Shown: positions 1 through 10,376, numbered from the stretch's first letter. The stretch is DNA of 64,000 nucleotides from Alloascoidea africana (GCA_030581615.1 JAKTTT010000032.1:62001-126000), one strand, 5' to 3'. The notes: a model not told the origin generated them from the letters alone. A program made the numbers and translations.

Positions 1-705
1 TGGCGAAACAACCTGCTTGTCTGGTCGGTGTTGGCGTTTGAGCCGAGACTTGGTCTCAAACGTTCAAGAGCCTGCATCAACTTGCAAGTTTGTGTCAGTT
101 TCAAGTACTTTCCCACACAGCGATTAGCTAGTGCAAAGCTTTAATCACTTTTAAGATTGAAGTATTACTGATGGATGGAATTGTTGCTCATTATCTTTTT
201 CCAGGAACGAACCAGAGATGAAATAAGGAAGGTTTTACCTTTGATCAAGAGAGTTCTTCTCTGACGTTCCCAATGATAAATAGTTGAAACGTCTGCAGAA
301 ATAGGAAGTAGGAGTTCTATCCTACATGATGCCGATAATCAGAGTGACATTCTATTTGAACCATTTGCAAAGTAAAACTGGGAGATCAGTGTGACTCTTA
401 CGTCGTCAATTGTTCATATGGCGTGCGCATCGGCTAGACCTCCCAACTTAAGCCACTAACGCTTGTAGAAGAGGCGATTAAGATCCCTGATTTTCCCTTT
501 TTCTAACGGTTCGGAGTCGGTGGATTAAAAAAAATGTCAATAAAACGGTTAATAGAAGAGTGGGTTCCTAATCAGGCAGGTCGATGCGGGACACCATGTC
601 TTCATCGGAACCTTACAATGAAGGAAACTCTGGGGATCTATAAAAACGATCTTTTCCTGTGTAAAAGTTGCTCTATTTCCAAATCTACTTTTAACAAAAA
701 CCATC
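1..705. other. Intergenic region upstream of the amine oxidase gene
   Basis: No convincing gene is complete here. On the minus strand an ATG at 77..75 opens a frame that stays open to the window edge (25 codons), so the left part may be a promoter shared with a gene running off the left end; this is too short to support. A TATA-like box at 639-646 belongs to the downstream gene. Confidence 0.5.
639..646 (+). promoter_or_regulatory. TATA box of the amine oxidase gene
   Basis: TATAAAAA lies 60 bases upstream of the ATG at 706, a usual spacing for a TATA-dependent, regulated yeast promoter. Inferred from motif and position only. Confidence 0.5.
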
Positions 706-2706
706 ATGTCCTCAATTCTTACTCCATTTGACGGTGTCAGACCCGAAGAAATCACAAAGACGTCACAACTGTTGAAGCGTGCCTTGCCAAATTCAAACCT
801 TCGCTTCTCAGTAATCGATCGTTTAGAACCCCCCAAGGACAAGGCTCTAAAATGGATCAAAGCCGACCGTTTGGGCCTTGAGCTCCCCAGCTTACCTCGT
901 GTCACATTCGCCTATTTTTTGAAAGACAATGACGAAACCCTCCAAAAAGCTCTCGTGAATGTCACAGAGGGCCATGTCATTACGATCCAGCCCCAACGCA
1001 AAGGCACTGTTGGTCCCTTCCAAGGCGACCACATCGCGGAGATGGAAGAGATCTGTATGAATCATCCCGCTGTACGTGCAGAAATAGAAAAGCTCAAGCT
1101 TCCCCCTGGGCACACTGCCTGTACTGATCCGTGGATTTATGGGACTGATGATCCAAATGAAAATAGAACTCTAATCCAGTTTTATATGTACATCAGGCCA
1201 AATAACCACCCAGAGACAAATCATTACTCTCTTCCTCTTAAATTTTCTCCTGTTTTTGATGGACTGACACAAGAGTTTGTCAGAATTGACTACTTGCCTG
1301 GCGGAGCTGATGAGACCATTACGCCTACTCAACCTTGGAGGCAAGTGCCCTGTGTCGAGTACCATAAGGATTTTATAGACGAGTCTCCAAGAGATGTGAA
1401 ACCACTTTTGATTCAGCAACCAGAGGGACCTTCTTTCCATTTACAAGGTGGTAACATAGAATGGCTGGGATGGAAGATGAGAGTGGGGACAAACTACCGC
1501 GAGGGAGTTGCACTTTATGACGTTACTTTTAAAGGCAGAGACGTTTTCTACCGGATTGCATTGTCTGAAATGACGGTCCCTTATGGTGATCCAAGAGCCC
1601 CTTTCCACCGTAAACAAGCTTTTGATCTGGGCGATTGCGGGTTTGGATCAAACGCAAATCAATTAAAACTGGGCTGTGATTGCTTGGGCTACATCAAATA
1701 CTTTGATTTTTACAGAACAGACAGGAAGGGAAACCCAGTTATGATGACAAACACAGTTTGTCTTCACGAGCAGGATAATGGATTACTCATGAAACATGTC
1801 AATTACAGAAATGAGAGACCCTATGTTACAAGAAACAGGGAACTGGTATTTCAAACAATCGCAACGGTAGCAAACTATGAGTACATAATTGAGTACATTT
1901 TTGACCAAGCCGGAGGCATTGATATCCAAGTAAGAGCCACAGGAATATTATCCACAATGCCTATTGATGAAGGTATTAAAGTCCCATGGGGCACAAATGT
2001 AGGTCCAGGCGTCATGGCCGCCTACCATCAGCATCTGCTTTCCTTCCGCCTAGACCCTGCAATTGATGGCCATCAAAACAGTTTCTGCTACGATGACAGC
2101 GTACCGCTACCTTACCACCCAACCAAGAATCCTTATAGTGTCGGGTTTGTAACGAACAGGACGATTGTCGAAAAGGCTGGCGGACTAGAGCAATCCCCTT
2201 TCACTAACAGAGAGTACAAAATCATCAATGAAAACAAAATTAACCCAACTACAATGAGACCTGTCGGTTACAAGATCAGCTTGCCAGCAGCTCAAATGAT
2301 AATTCAACACAAGGACTCGTTCAATGTGAAACGTGCGCATTTTGCAACGAAGCAACTCTGGGTAACGAAATTCAGAGACAATGAGCTCTATGCCGCTGGA
2401 GAATTCACAAATCAGTCTCAGAAAGACACGGGTCTGGGAGTCTGGGCAAATGGTACTGACAATGTTAGAAACGAGGACATTGTGCTATGGGCCACAGTGG
2501 GCTTTACACATATCCCAAGGCCTGAAGATTTCCCTGTCATGCCCGTTGAAATCCACAAAGTCCACATCAGGCCAAATGGATTTTTTGAAAAGAATCCTGC
2601 ATTGGATGTGCCACAATCCAACCAGACTTTTAACAGATCTGTTCTTGTAAGTGAAGAAACAAATAGTGTATCGGGGCCAACTTGTTGCTCAAAGAATAGT
2701 TTGTAA
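706..2706 (+). CDS. AMO1: Copper amine oxidase (primary-amine oxidase, probably peroxisomal)
   Basis: A 666-residue copper/topaquinone amine oxidase that oxidises primary amines to aldehyde, ammonia and hydrogen peroxide, letting yeasts use amines as nitrogen source. The cofactor motif T-V-A-N-Y-E-Y is present, with the tyrosine that becomes topaquinone at about residue 391. Copper ligands are visible as HQH in AAYHQHLLSFRLD and the later His in THIPRPEDFPVMP. The conserved Asp block AFDLGDCGFG is also present. Length is close to the Ogataea (Hansenula) enzyme, and the CC pair near the C-terminus is shared. The start follows a TATA box. Unlike the Ogataea enzyme I see no N-terminal PTS2; the C-terminus NSL is not a standard PTS1, so peroxisomal location is family inference. 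It converges on PXA1. Function is secure, location is not. Confidence 0.95.
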   Translation: MSSILTPFDGVRPEEITKTSQLLKRALPNSNLRFSVIDRLEPPKDKALKWIKADRLGLELPSLPRVTFAYFLKDNDETLQKALVNVTEGHVITIQPQRKGTVGPFQGDHIAEMEEICMNHPAVRAEIEKLKLPPGHTACTDPWIYGTDDPNENRTLIQFYMYIRPNNHPETNHYSLPLKFSPVFDGLTQEFVRIDYLPGGADETITPTQPWRQVPCVEYHKDFIDESPRDVKPLLIQQPEGPSFHLQGGNIEWLGWKMRVGTNYREGVALYDVTFKGRDVFYRIALSEMTVPYGDPRAPFHRKQAFDLGDCGFGSNANQLKLGCDCLGYIKYFDFYRTDRKGNPVMMTNTVCLHEQDNGLLMKHVNYRNERPYVTRNRELVFQTIATVANYEYIIEYIFDQAGGIDIQVRATGILSTMPIDEGIKVPWGTNVGPGVMAAYHQHLLSFRLDPAIDGHQNSFCYDDSVPLPYHPTKNPYSVGFVTNRTIVEKAGGLEQSPFTNREYKIINENKINPTTMRPVGYKISLPAAQMIIQHKDSFNVKRAHFATKQLWVTKFRDNELYAAGEFTNQSQKDTGLGVWANGTDNVRNEDIVLWATVGFTHIPRPEDFPVMPVEIHKVHIRPNGFFEKNPALDVPQSNQTFNRSVLVSEETNSVSGPTCCSKNSL

Positions 2707-2867
2707 CGAAGTGGAGGTAAAACAATTACATAGTAAACAAAATAAAAGGAGCATGTAAAAGTTTTCAATAAATATCGTTAATCATGTCTATAAGCTACAG
2801 AAGAAAAAAACGAGGAATGATTTGTGGAAAGCAAAGAATGCGAAAACCCTTTTTGTGAAAACATTGT

Positions 2868-5444
2868 TTACCTTTGTTCCAGGAGCTGGTTGATTTCTTG
2901 AACTCTCTTCTTCCAACCCTCAACCTTCGCTAGCTTTTCCTTCAAATGCTCAACCTCATGTGTAACGGACATTAGAGATTGTTGAGTACCCATTCGCTCA
3001 AACTTCCATTCTGTTCCATCCTCACCCAAACCCAAAGTCAACCGCGCACTATGATATTTCAACAGAGATGCACGGTGGCTCATGCTAATGATTGTGATTC
3101 CTTGCTCCTGACAAATGTCAAAAAGATGACCCTCGATATCGGCACTCACAGCAGAAGTAGACTCATCAAGAATAGCAAATTTTGGGTTTCTGAATAGCAA
3201 TCGGGCAATAGAAATCCGTTGCTTCTCACCTCCAGAGAGCACATCTTTCCATTCCTTAACTGTGTCCCATCCCCCTTCTCTAGCAGGAAGATAATCCAGT
3301 CGAACCTTCTTTAACAAATACAAAAGGTGCATATCGCTTATTCCTCGAGATACCATTTCAGCGTGACTAGTGGGATAGATAATCTGGTCCCTCAAGGATC
3401 CAATACAGAAATACACCTGCTGGGGAAGGAACATTATATCTTTCTTTTCAGGTTTCGAAACAAGACCACGGAACACTGGCCATAGCTCACCTAGCACTCG
3501 GCCAACAGAGGTCTTTCCAACACCGTTTGATCCTGTAATTAGTAAATGGTCTCCAGGCTTGATAGTCAATGTCAGATTGTCGACCAGCAGATGGCCCTGT
3601 CTATTTCCTCCGACCGGCGTCACAATCGGTACATGTTCCAAGCGAATGCCGTTAAATCTTTGTTGAATTGTTCCCTGCACGTCATTGAGACTAAAAGGCT
3701 GTACTTTCTCGCCTGGCCTTAATCCTATCGAATATGCATTTGAACGTACTTTGTGCAAAGTCGAAATCAACATAAACACCCGTGAGGTGTAACCCGCAAG
3801 CTCACCGAGGTCTTTGATGGAGTACATCATTCTGCTCCCTGCATCCGCTAGCGAAAGCATTAATCGCTTATTTGTAATAAATTGTCTCATTCTGCTCTTC
3901 ATCTTTTGCTTCTTGTCGCCATCCACATGGACTCCCTGACCAGCTTTCAGAGATGATTGTGCCTCCTCTTTCGCTAACTCGATCAAGCTATCCTGCCCAC
4001 CCAAAATAGGCAAGAAAATGGGCACAGAAGAAAAGACATACCCCAGAGCCGACCAAAAATACTTGACAGTGAGGTCCTCCAGCATGTGATAGCCAAACCG
4101 TAGCTCCGAGACTCGGTTAATATGATCAAACAGCTTGTCAAATGTTTTCTCAATAATAGATCGCTCCAAATCAGTACCATCGTAAAATGCGACTTCTTCC
4201 GAGTTTGTGATTAATCTTGAGTGTGCGTACCTATAATTACCCTCAAGCTTTGCTTCTGTAGCTGCCAATTTGCCGAAAGATGGAGCAAAATACTTTAAGA
4301 GGTACGCAGTTGCAATATAATTACCAACAATTCCAAACACTGCAACTGGACCCAAGTTATTCCGTAACTGGTGGGTGAACAGGATCAAGTCCATCATTGG
4401 CTTGCCGAGACTGGAGTAGAGGGAGGCTGCAGAATCGCAAAACTTTGCTACATCCGAGGTAATGTACTGATCCACATTTAGCAGCGTATCATCGATATTG
4501 TTCACTTTGTAATAAGACAAATGCGAATCAAGATACAAATCGTGAATGTATCTTGTCAGCCTTGTTCTAAATTCGATGGCAGTTTTCCGTTGTAAGTATT
4601 TGATAACGGCGTTGGTGTAAGAGGCAGGAAAAGCGAGCAAGAACCAGAATATCAGTCCTTGAAGAAACTTTTTGCCATTTACAGATATCAAATCACGAAC
4701 AATTCTTCCATCCAGTCTTGCCACAAGAACAGACAAATACGTTCGAAAGAAGAGGAAAAAGGTATGTAGAATCAACAGCACTGTACTCTTGGAGGCCATT
4801 CTAGGGGCCACAATGGACCAGATAGCCCCAAATTGTCGAAAAAATCTCGGGTTTACCCCTGTTTTATGTTCCGAAGTAGTTATAGCTTTACGGCTTAAAA
4901 AGAGCCTTTTGTGTGCTTCAAAAGTGATCTGTTTAACAGGACGAATTCTTACCCTTGTCCTACGGCCTTCGTGGGGAATAAATATCTCCTTAGACCATCC
5001 ATCCTGCAAAGTAACTGAGGAATCCTGTCTATAAAGAGGCCTGGAGTCAAACTGATCCTGCCTGTCATTTAAAAACTGTCGGATCAAATAAACTAGTCCG
5101 AACCCTGTTGTCCCCACAGTTGTGGCCAAGAAGATGACTACAGCCGGGGGCAGTTGCCGCAGGATCTGGACAGTTGAAATTTTATCCTTTCCTAGACGAA
5201 CATTGCTGACAAGTTGAAGTAATAGGAGGATACTGCTTCTTTCGTTCAGTGTAGAGGCTACAGCGGCCATGACTGGGTTGATGCCGTGTGTGGAGAAAAA
5301 AGCGAAGAGAAAGAAAGCGGAGGGCTTGAGGTTCATGCCCTTCATGTGAAAGCGAGCCGGGTAACCGGTTGCATCGTATTTATACGACCTGCACCCACAA
5401 AACAAAGTAGCAGACTTTTGGATCAAAGATACATTTTCAGGCAT
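2868..5444 (-). CDS. PXA1: Peroxisomal long-chain fatty acid ABC half-transporter (ABCD family, Pxa1-like)
   Basis: An ABCD-type half-transporter that, paired with its partner half, imports long-chain acyl-CoA into peroxisomes for beta-oxidation. The membrane half carries the family's EAA-like motif NSEEVAFYDGTDLE (about residues 413-426). The nucleotide-binding half shows Walker A GSNGVGKTS (about 638), signature LSGGEKQR (about 735) and Walker B FAILDES. The blocks MLSLADAGSRMMYSIKDL and FFRTYLSVLVARLDG resemble Pxa1 more than Pxa2, from memory of the yeast proteins. The longest ATG frame is 858 residues, but a TATAAATA box lies inside its first codons, so a later ATG is more likely, perhaps residue 59 (5270) or 34-37. 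It converges with the amine oxidase, another peroxisomal enzyme, with 161 bases between the stop codons. Confidence 0.9.
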   Translation of the reverse strand: MPENVSLIQKSATLFCGCRSYKYDATGYPARFHMKGMNLKPSAFFLFAFFSTHGINPVMAAVASTLNERSSILLLLQLVSNVRLGKDKISTVQILRQLPPAVVIFLATTVGTTGFGLVYLIRQFLNDRQDQFDSRPLYRQDSSVTLQDGWSKEIFIPHEGRRTRVRIRPVKQITFEAHKRLFLSRKAITTSEHKTGVNPRFFRQFGAIWSIVAPRMASKSTVLLILHTFFLFFRTYLSVLVARLDGRIVRDLISVNGKKFLQGLIFWFLLAFPASYTNAVIKYLQRKTAIEFRTRLTRYIHDLYLDSHLSYYKVNNIDDTLLNVDQYITSDVAKFCDSAASLYSSLGKPMMDLILFTHQLRNNLGPVAVFGIVGNYIATAYLLKYFAPSFGKLAATEAKLEGNYRYAHSRLITNSEEVAFYDGTDLERSIIEKTFDKLFDHINRVSELRFGYHMLEDLTVKYFWSALGYVFSSVPIFLPILGGQDSLIELAKEEAQSSLKAGQGVHVDGDKKQKMKSRMRQFITNKRLMLSLADAGSRMMYSIKDLGELAGYTSRVFMLISTLHKVRSNAYSIGLRPGEKVQPFSLNDVQGTIQQRFNGIRLEHVPIVTPVGGNRQGHLLVDNLTLTIKPGDHLLITGSNGVGKTSVGRVLGELWPVFRGLVSKPEKKDIMFLPQQVYFCIGSLRDQIIYPTSHAEMVSRGISDMHLLYLLKKVRLDYLPAREGGWDTVKEWKDVLSGGEKQRISIARLLFRNPKFAILDESTSAVSADIEGHLFDICQEQGITIISMSHRASLLKYHSARLTLGLGEDGTEWKFERMGTQQSLMSVTHEVEHLKEKLAKVEGWKKRVQEINQLLEQR
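5377..5384 (-). promoter_or_regulatory. TATA box overlapping the 5' end of the PXA1 reading frame
   Basis: TATAAATA on the minus strand falls within the first 23 codons of the longest PXA1 frame. If functional it places transcription start downstream, excluding the first ATG at 5444 and favouring the ATG at 5270 (107 bases downstream). Confidence 0.4.
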
Positions 5445-5953
5445 TCTAGATGCAAATACCCAAGCCGGGACAAATTTAGTGGGATTTGTATTTGTTTCTT
5501 CTAGAAGATTTACTCTTTTCCTATTTTTCTTTGTTTTTGGCTCGAGGGAAGATGCCTCTTGTCTATAGTTGCCGGTTTAACGACTTGATTGATGTTCAGG
5601 AGAAAGCTCGTTCTTTAAATTTTTGCTTGCGAATTTGCTCTTCATTTGTTGAAAAAGTCTGTAAAAGGCTTCCGCCCGAGTTAGAGTGTTGATTTGGTAT
5701 GGACAGTTGCCAATTGTAAGCCATAACAGGCATATCGATCCAAAGGCACATAATTAAATACGGCTGAAACTGAAACCGAATCCAAAGTTGGTGGACGATG
5801 CTGAAAAAGACAATAAAACGACTGATAAATTATTTCTCTTTTCCATATTTAGCCAATTGATTCTATTTAATCCTTTTCTGAATCCTAGACAAGTGCTATA
5901 AGAAAAGGGCATTGTAAATGCCAAACAAGCAGGAGTACTTCCGTTCCAGTAGC

Positions 5954-5961
5954 TATATAAA
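5954..5961 (+). promoter_or_regulatory. TATA box of the GH45 endoglucanase gene
   Basis: TATATAAA lies 60 bases before the ATG at 6021. The earlier in-frame ATG at 5982 would be only 21 bases after the box, so the box supports the later start. The rest of 5445-6020 is AT-rich promoter with no gene that I can support. Confidence 0.5.
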
Positions 5962-6020
5962 GACCCAAAGTCTTCAAATTTTTGTTTGCTTCTTCTGTGT
6001 CTTGTCTTAAACATTTAAGA

Positions 6021-7190
6021 ATGTCCATGTTCTCCAATAAGCTAGCCCTCATTGGCATTTCGTTTTATCTTTCCTCCTCAGCAATCGCAGGCGATTGCGC
6101 TGCTCTCTATTATCAATGTGGAGGCCTTGCTTGGACTGGGCCGACATGTTGTGAATCAGGTGCTTGTGTCAGCCAGAATCCATATTACTACCAATGTGTA
6201 AACTCGGGTGATGGAGATGCTGTTGCCGCTGAAACGACAGCTGCCGCCGACCCAGTTGAAACCTTGGAATCTGACTCAGACTCCAATATCCAAGATGATG
6301 CAGAAAGTGTTGTTAACAACAATGCTGCTGGTGGGTTCACTCAAGATTATCAATATGATACTGCTGGAGATGCTGCATCCGCTACAGTAGATGGGGATGT
6401 TACAGCTGCTACTCCCACCATCTTACCTGCTTCACAAGCCGTTGAAGAAGAAGTAGAAGAGACAGAATCCACCGAAGAGAAGAGTTCCTCTGGTGATTCT
6501 TCCACTTCTGGATCGAGTTCTGGAAATTTCGATTTTGTTGAGATTGAAGGCGGCTTCGCTGGAACTGTTGAAGAAACAACCAGATATTGGGACTGTTGTA
6601 AGCCAACATGCGCTTGGAATGGTTATGCCTCTGTGAGTCAACCAGTCAACTCATGCGAAGCCGATGGTGTTACTGTAATTGATGACAATATTGAAAGCGG
6701 CTGCGTTGGAGGCTCTGCTTATGTTTGCAACGATAACCAGCCATGGGCCTACAATAGCTCATTGGCATTCGGAACAGTAGCAGCAGCCATAAAGGGTAAA
6801 GACCAAGCAGCTATGTGTTGCTCTTGTTTGGCCCTGACGTTTACCTCGGGCTCAATTGCAGGAAAACAATTCATTGTCCAAATCACAAATACGGGAACAG
6901 ATCTTACTGGAACTTCTCTTGATTTGTTGATTCCAGCCGGAGGTGTTGGATACTATACAGATGGGTGCCCCAACCAGTGGAGCACCGCTAGCAGTGTCTG
7001 GGGACAACAATACGGTGGTGTTGAATCAGGTTCCGAATGTGATGCTATCCCTTCAGATTTACAAAGTGGGTGTGATTGGAGATTCGATTGGATGGAAGGT
7101 GTTAGCAATCCATCTGTAGATTTTGTTCAAATCTCTTGCCCAACTGAATTAACAGATATCACAGGATGCATTAGAGATGATCAGGCTTAG
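6021..7190 (+). CDS. Secreted GH45 endoglucanase with N-terminal CBM1 cellulose-binding domain
   Basis: A 389-residue secreted cellulase. After a signal peptide (about 20 residues ending SSAIAG) comes a fungal CBM1 of about 35 residues with the pattern [15 protein letters not shown] and an aromatic YYYQC end, which binds crystalline cellulose. A Ser/Thr/Glu/Ala-rich acidic linker of about 130 residues follows. The C-terminal catalytic domain is GH45: [14 protein letters not shown] holds the catalytic base Asp, and GCDWRFDWM holds the second conserved Asp; many cysteines match the disulfide-rich fold. GH45 enzymes cut internal beta-1,4-glucan bonds by inversion. The start at 6021 is chosen over 5982 because of TATA spacing and because it yields a clean signal peptide. 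GH45 is uncommon in budding yeasts; one is known from Komagataella. Confidence 0.93.
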   Translation: MSMFSNKLALIGISFYLSSSAIAGDCAALYYQCGGLAWTGPTCCESGACVSQNPYYYQCVNSGDGDAVAAETTAAADPVETLESDSDSNIQDDAESVVNNNAAGGFTQDYQYDTAGDAASATVDGDVTAATPTILPASQAVEEEVEETESTEEKSSSGDSSTSGSSSGNFDFVEIEGGFAGTVEETTRYWDCCKPTCAWNGYASVSQPVNSCEADGVTVIDDNIESGCVGGSAYVCNDNQPWAYNSSLAFGTVAAAIKGKDQAAMCCSCLALTFTSGSIAGKQFIVQITNTGTDLTGTSLDLLIPAGGVGYYTDGCPNQWSTASSVWGQQYGGVESGSECDAIPSDLQSGCDWRFDWMEGVSNPSVDFVQISCPTELTDITGCIRDDQA

Positions 7191-8762
7191 AATCGCAGTT
7201 GTTTGTCATCCAATGTCGTTGTTCACAAAGGAAAGCTTTAAGACTAAAGCTTGCTCCGTTAATTATTTCGCCAGTATCCCAAATATCAAATAAGTAAAAT
7301 GAGTTTTTTATTAGAGTTCCGTTTTTCTGGATGCTACGTGTTGATTGTTTGCCGGTCATATTTTTTCAAATAACATTTTTAAAGACCTTAACTCAATTAT
7401 AAGTTTAGAACTTTTTGATCTCTTCAATGGCGATTGAATATGAAGACTACATGACGCTTTAGGTCTCTTTCATTCTGTTCAGGGAAACAGCAGATTGGGA
7501 ATTGAAGAGTGGGTCCAGATTCAAGTGCAAGACCCAAGCTTTTTGAAATTTCTAACTCCAAGGATTCATGTTCTCGTGTGTAATACCTGAGTAACCAAGA
7601 AAAAGTGTAGGTTGGGTTATTGGTGAAGCTTGTTCCTGTTGTTGTTCACTGCTTTCTTACATTTGGTACACTTTATAACCAATATTGTCTTTGTTGCATA
7701 TAATTTTTAATTTGGGCATTTACAAACACTACACGGTGGCCAGAAAATCTTATTTAGACAAATAGGGGAATATGGGTAAAAAATAAGCAGCCATGATTGT
7801 ATGAGACTATGTTCTATCTGTAGGCTTTTGTGGTGGACCACTTGCAACCTTTGTATGCGGGCCGTTTTGTAGGTTACTTCTTTTTTCTCCCCCCCAGACG
7901 AAGCCAGAAAAACAGTAACAAAGCGAAAAAAGTTCAGGCTCCCTAAAGTTTCAGAGCGCCCTTTTTGGAAAAGTAAAAGGAGTACGGTTATTTAGTGTAA
8001 ATAGCCTAGGCGTTGCAATACAAACGATAAAGAAACAAAAAAGCCTTCGCATGCCGATTCATGCAACAAGTGGAACAAAAGAATCGACGGAGTTTCGGGA
8101 ATTAATTGACCAAGCATTTCGCAAAGACATGAGGGCATAGACGAGCCTCTTTTGAGAATTGAAACTATCAGCTCAGTTCTTTCAGGTCAATTTGGCTCGG
8201 ATCGGTTCAGACAGCATAACGCCGTGCTTAAACGCCAAATGTGTTTACACGGCCACTTTCCTGCACACAATAACCTGTCACCAGAGTCTATCTCATTATC
8301 ACTATAAAATAAAGACTGAGCACCAATTGTTTGGTGCTACAACGGTCTTCTTATCGTCGATAGCATGAATGTAAAATGCAAGGGACAGGACAAACGCAAA
8401 ATGTGGGGAGTTGTCTCACCTTGTTCCTTAAGGTTCCCTTTATAGAGAAATGTCTTTGTACATTGGCACATTGAACAATAAGAAACTCTCTAATCTTTAA
8501 GTTTTCTTTGAATTTTCTGATTCTTTCTCTCTTGTTCCTTGTTTCTGAAAGTTTTCTTTAAGACTTGCCCAAAAGGGTATTAGCATGAGAACGTCCTCCC
8601 GGAAAATGAGCCTAATTACTTAGCGTCTTCAAATCAACTACTTTACTCCCTTCTTTTTTTTTATCTTCTCTTCTCTTCTCTTCTCCTTACTTATTTTCTC
8701 ATTCATTTCTCGATTTTCTCAATAATCTCTCTGTTTTGGTTCCTTGAGGATATCGTAAAAAG
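7191..8762. other. Long intergenic region before the PDI-like gene
   Basis: About 1.57 kb, AT-rich, without an ORF that looks like a protein and without a tRNA-like A/B box pair. Its right end has pyrimidine tracts (repeated TTCTC around 8670-8690) just upstream of the PDI-like ATG, typical of a yeast promoter/5' leader. Confidence 0.5.
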
Positions 8763-10376
8763 ATGCAGGTTACGATTCGTTCAATCTTTCTCTCGCTTAT
8801 TCTTTTGGTAGTGCTTCTTTGTCCCTGTACAGCAGCAGCCAACAATGGAGACGAAGGCTCGGCAGTTATAATCGATCCTAGTGTAGTCAAACTTGATGTC
8901 GATACATTTGATCAGTTTATTGGTTCAAAATCTCCTTCAATGATCGAGTTTTACGCGCCCTGGTGCAAACACTCCAAAAAGTTGGCTCCCACTTATTTGG
9001 AAGTCGCACAGATTCTGCAAAAGGACAATATCACATTGGCACAGGTTGACTGTACAGACCCAGAAAACTTGGATATTTGTGAAAAATACGATATCAACGC
9101 TTATCCGATTCTCTACTCTTTTGAGCATGAAAAACCCACAAAGTACTCTTACAGACGAGATGCAGCCACTATTGTCGAATACATGAGGAAACTGTTAACT
9201 CCAGTTTTGACCCCTATTTATTCGGAAGCTTCGCTTTTGGAGTTTCTCACTCAAGCGGACTATACCCTTGTGGGCTTTTTTACACCGGAAACCTATAACG
9301 GTGAACTTGCTGAGGCCTTTACGCTCATTGCAGAAGAAAACCACTACAAGTACACCTGTGCTATCACAAACTCTTCTGAACTCGCAGCAAAGTATAACGT
9401 GTCCGGTCCAGCAATTGGCGCCTTTAATAGGAACACCAATTCCATTGAGTTTTTCACAGGTTCTGAAATCCTAGTGGAGAAAAAAGAACAAGACAAGTAT
9501 AGTATCAAAGATAATTTGTATCAATTCATATTGCTCAATTCTTTTGACTTGATTGGAAAATTGGGAGTAAGAAACTATGAGGATTATATGGCGACAAATG
9601 TTCCAATGGCTTATATGTTTTACGACACGACGGAAGCACTAACCAAATTGGTAAAATTCTGTACTCCATTGGCAGAAAAGTACAAGAAGAAACTCCATTT
9701 TGTTGCAGTCGATGCGCAGGTGCATCACAGACACGCTCCTGTTGTAAATCTTCAAAAAAAGTGGCCAGCATTTGGAATTCACGATCTCAAAAGCAACAAT
9801 AAATACCCACATAGTGCAGGGCGGCCAATTACGGAGCAAAGTGTGACAAAGTTAGTAACTGATTTTATGAATGGAACTGCAAAGTCCAAAAAAAAGTCCC
9901 AGCCTATTCCCGAGCAAAAAGAAGACGGCAAAGCAGTTACCGTTGTTGTCGGCGATAATTTTGATGAAATCGTCAATGATGAGACCAAAGATGTGATGTT
10001 GGAGTATTACGCGCCCTGGTGTGGACTATGTCAGAGAATCGAGCCTTATTATGAGGAGCTTGCCCAGCTCTATAGCGCAGTTGATAATGTTGTTATCGCC
10101 AAAGTGGATGCAACTGAAAACGATGTTCCTGGCAGCGAAGATCTTATAGGGTACCCAACTTTTAAGCTTTTCCCAGCTGGTTCGAATCCCAAAAAGCCCA
10201 TTCCATACCTTCAGAGGCGAGACATTGAATCATTTGTCAAGTACTTGAAAGAAAATGGTACGAATCATGTCGATATTTACGCAATTTTGGATGAGGAGAA
10301 GAACAGCAGCAATGAAAGCGCACAGGACAGCAGCAATGAAAGGGAGAAACAGAAGCCAGCTCATGATGAGCTTTGA
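8763..10376 (+). CDS. ER protein disulfide isomerase-like protein with atypical CKHS and CGLC active sites
   Basis: A 537-residue lumenal ER protein: signal peptide of about 25 residues, two thioredoxin-type catalytic domains at the ends (a and a'), two non-catalytic domains between (b, b') and the retention signal HDEL at the C-terminus. This is the PDI layout and length. The active sites differ from CGHC: the first is CKHS (residues 68-71), having lost the second cysteine, and the second is CGLC (420-423). A CxxS site can reduce or isomerise but cannot oxidise by itself, as in S. cerevisiae Eug1 (CLHS/CIHS). The gene may therefore be a second, specialised PDI and not the essential Pdi1, or the only one in this genome; the window cannot tell. 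It lies among secreted-protein genes. Confidence 0.9.
   Translation: MQVTIRSIFLSLILLVVLLCPCTAAANNGDEGSAVIIDPSVVKLDVDTFDQFIGSKSPSMIEFYAPWCKHSKKLAPTYLEVAQILQKDNITLAQVDCTDPENLDICEKYDINAYPILYSFEHEKPTKYSYRRDAATIVEYMRKLLTPVLTPIYSEASLLEFLTQADYTLVGFFTPETYNGELAEAFTLIAEENHYKYTCAITNSSELAAKYNVSGPAIGAFNRNTNSIEFFTGSEILVEKKEQDKYSIKDNLYQFILLNSFDLIGKLGVRNYEDYMATNVPMAYMFYDTTEALTKLVKFCTPLAEKYKKKLHFVAVDAQVHHRHAPVVNLQKKWPAFGIHDLKSNNKYPHSAGRPITEQSVTKLVTDFMNGTAKSKKKSQPIPEQKEDGKAVTVVVGDNFDEIVNDETKDVMLEYYAPWCGLCQRIEPYYEELAQLYSAVDNVVIAKVDATENDVPGSEDLIGYPTFKLFPAGSNPKKPIPYLQRRDIESFVKYLKENGTNHVDIYAILDEEKNSSNESAQDSSNEREKQKPAHDEL

Noticed and set aside
1-77. Minus-strand ATG frame running off the left edge (25 codons)
   Set aside because: Too short to judge and no recognisable family; could be chance.
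10170-10200. GGTTCGAATCCC resembling a tRNA B box
   Set aside because: It lies inside the PDI-like coding sequence, in frame with the conserved C-terminal domain, and no A box or acceptor stem surrounds it.
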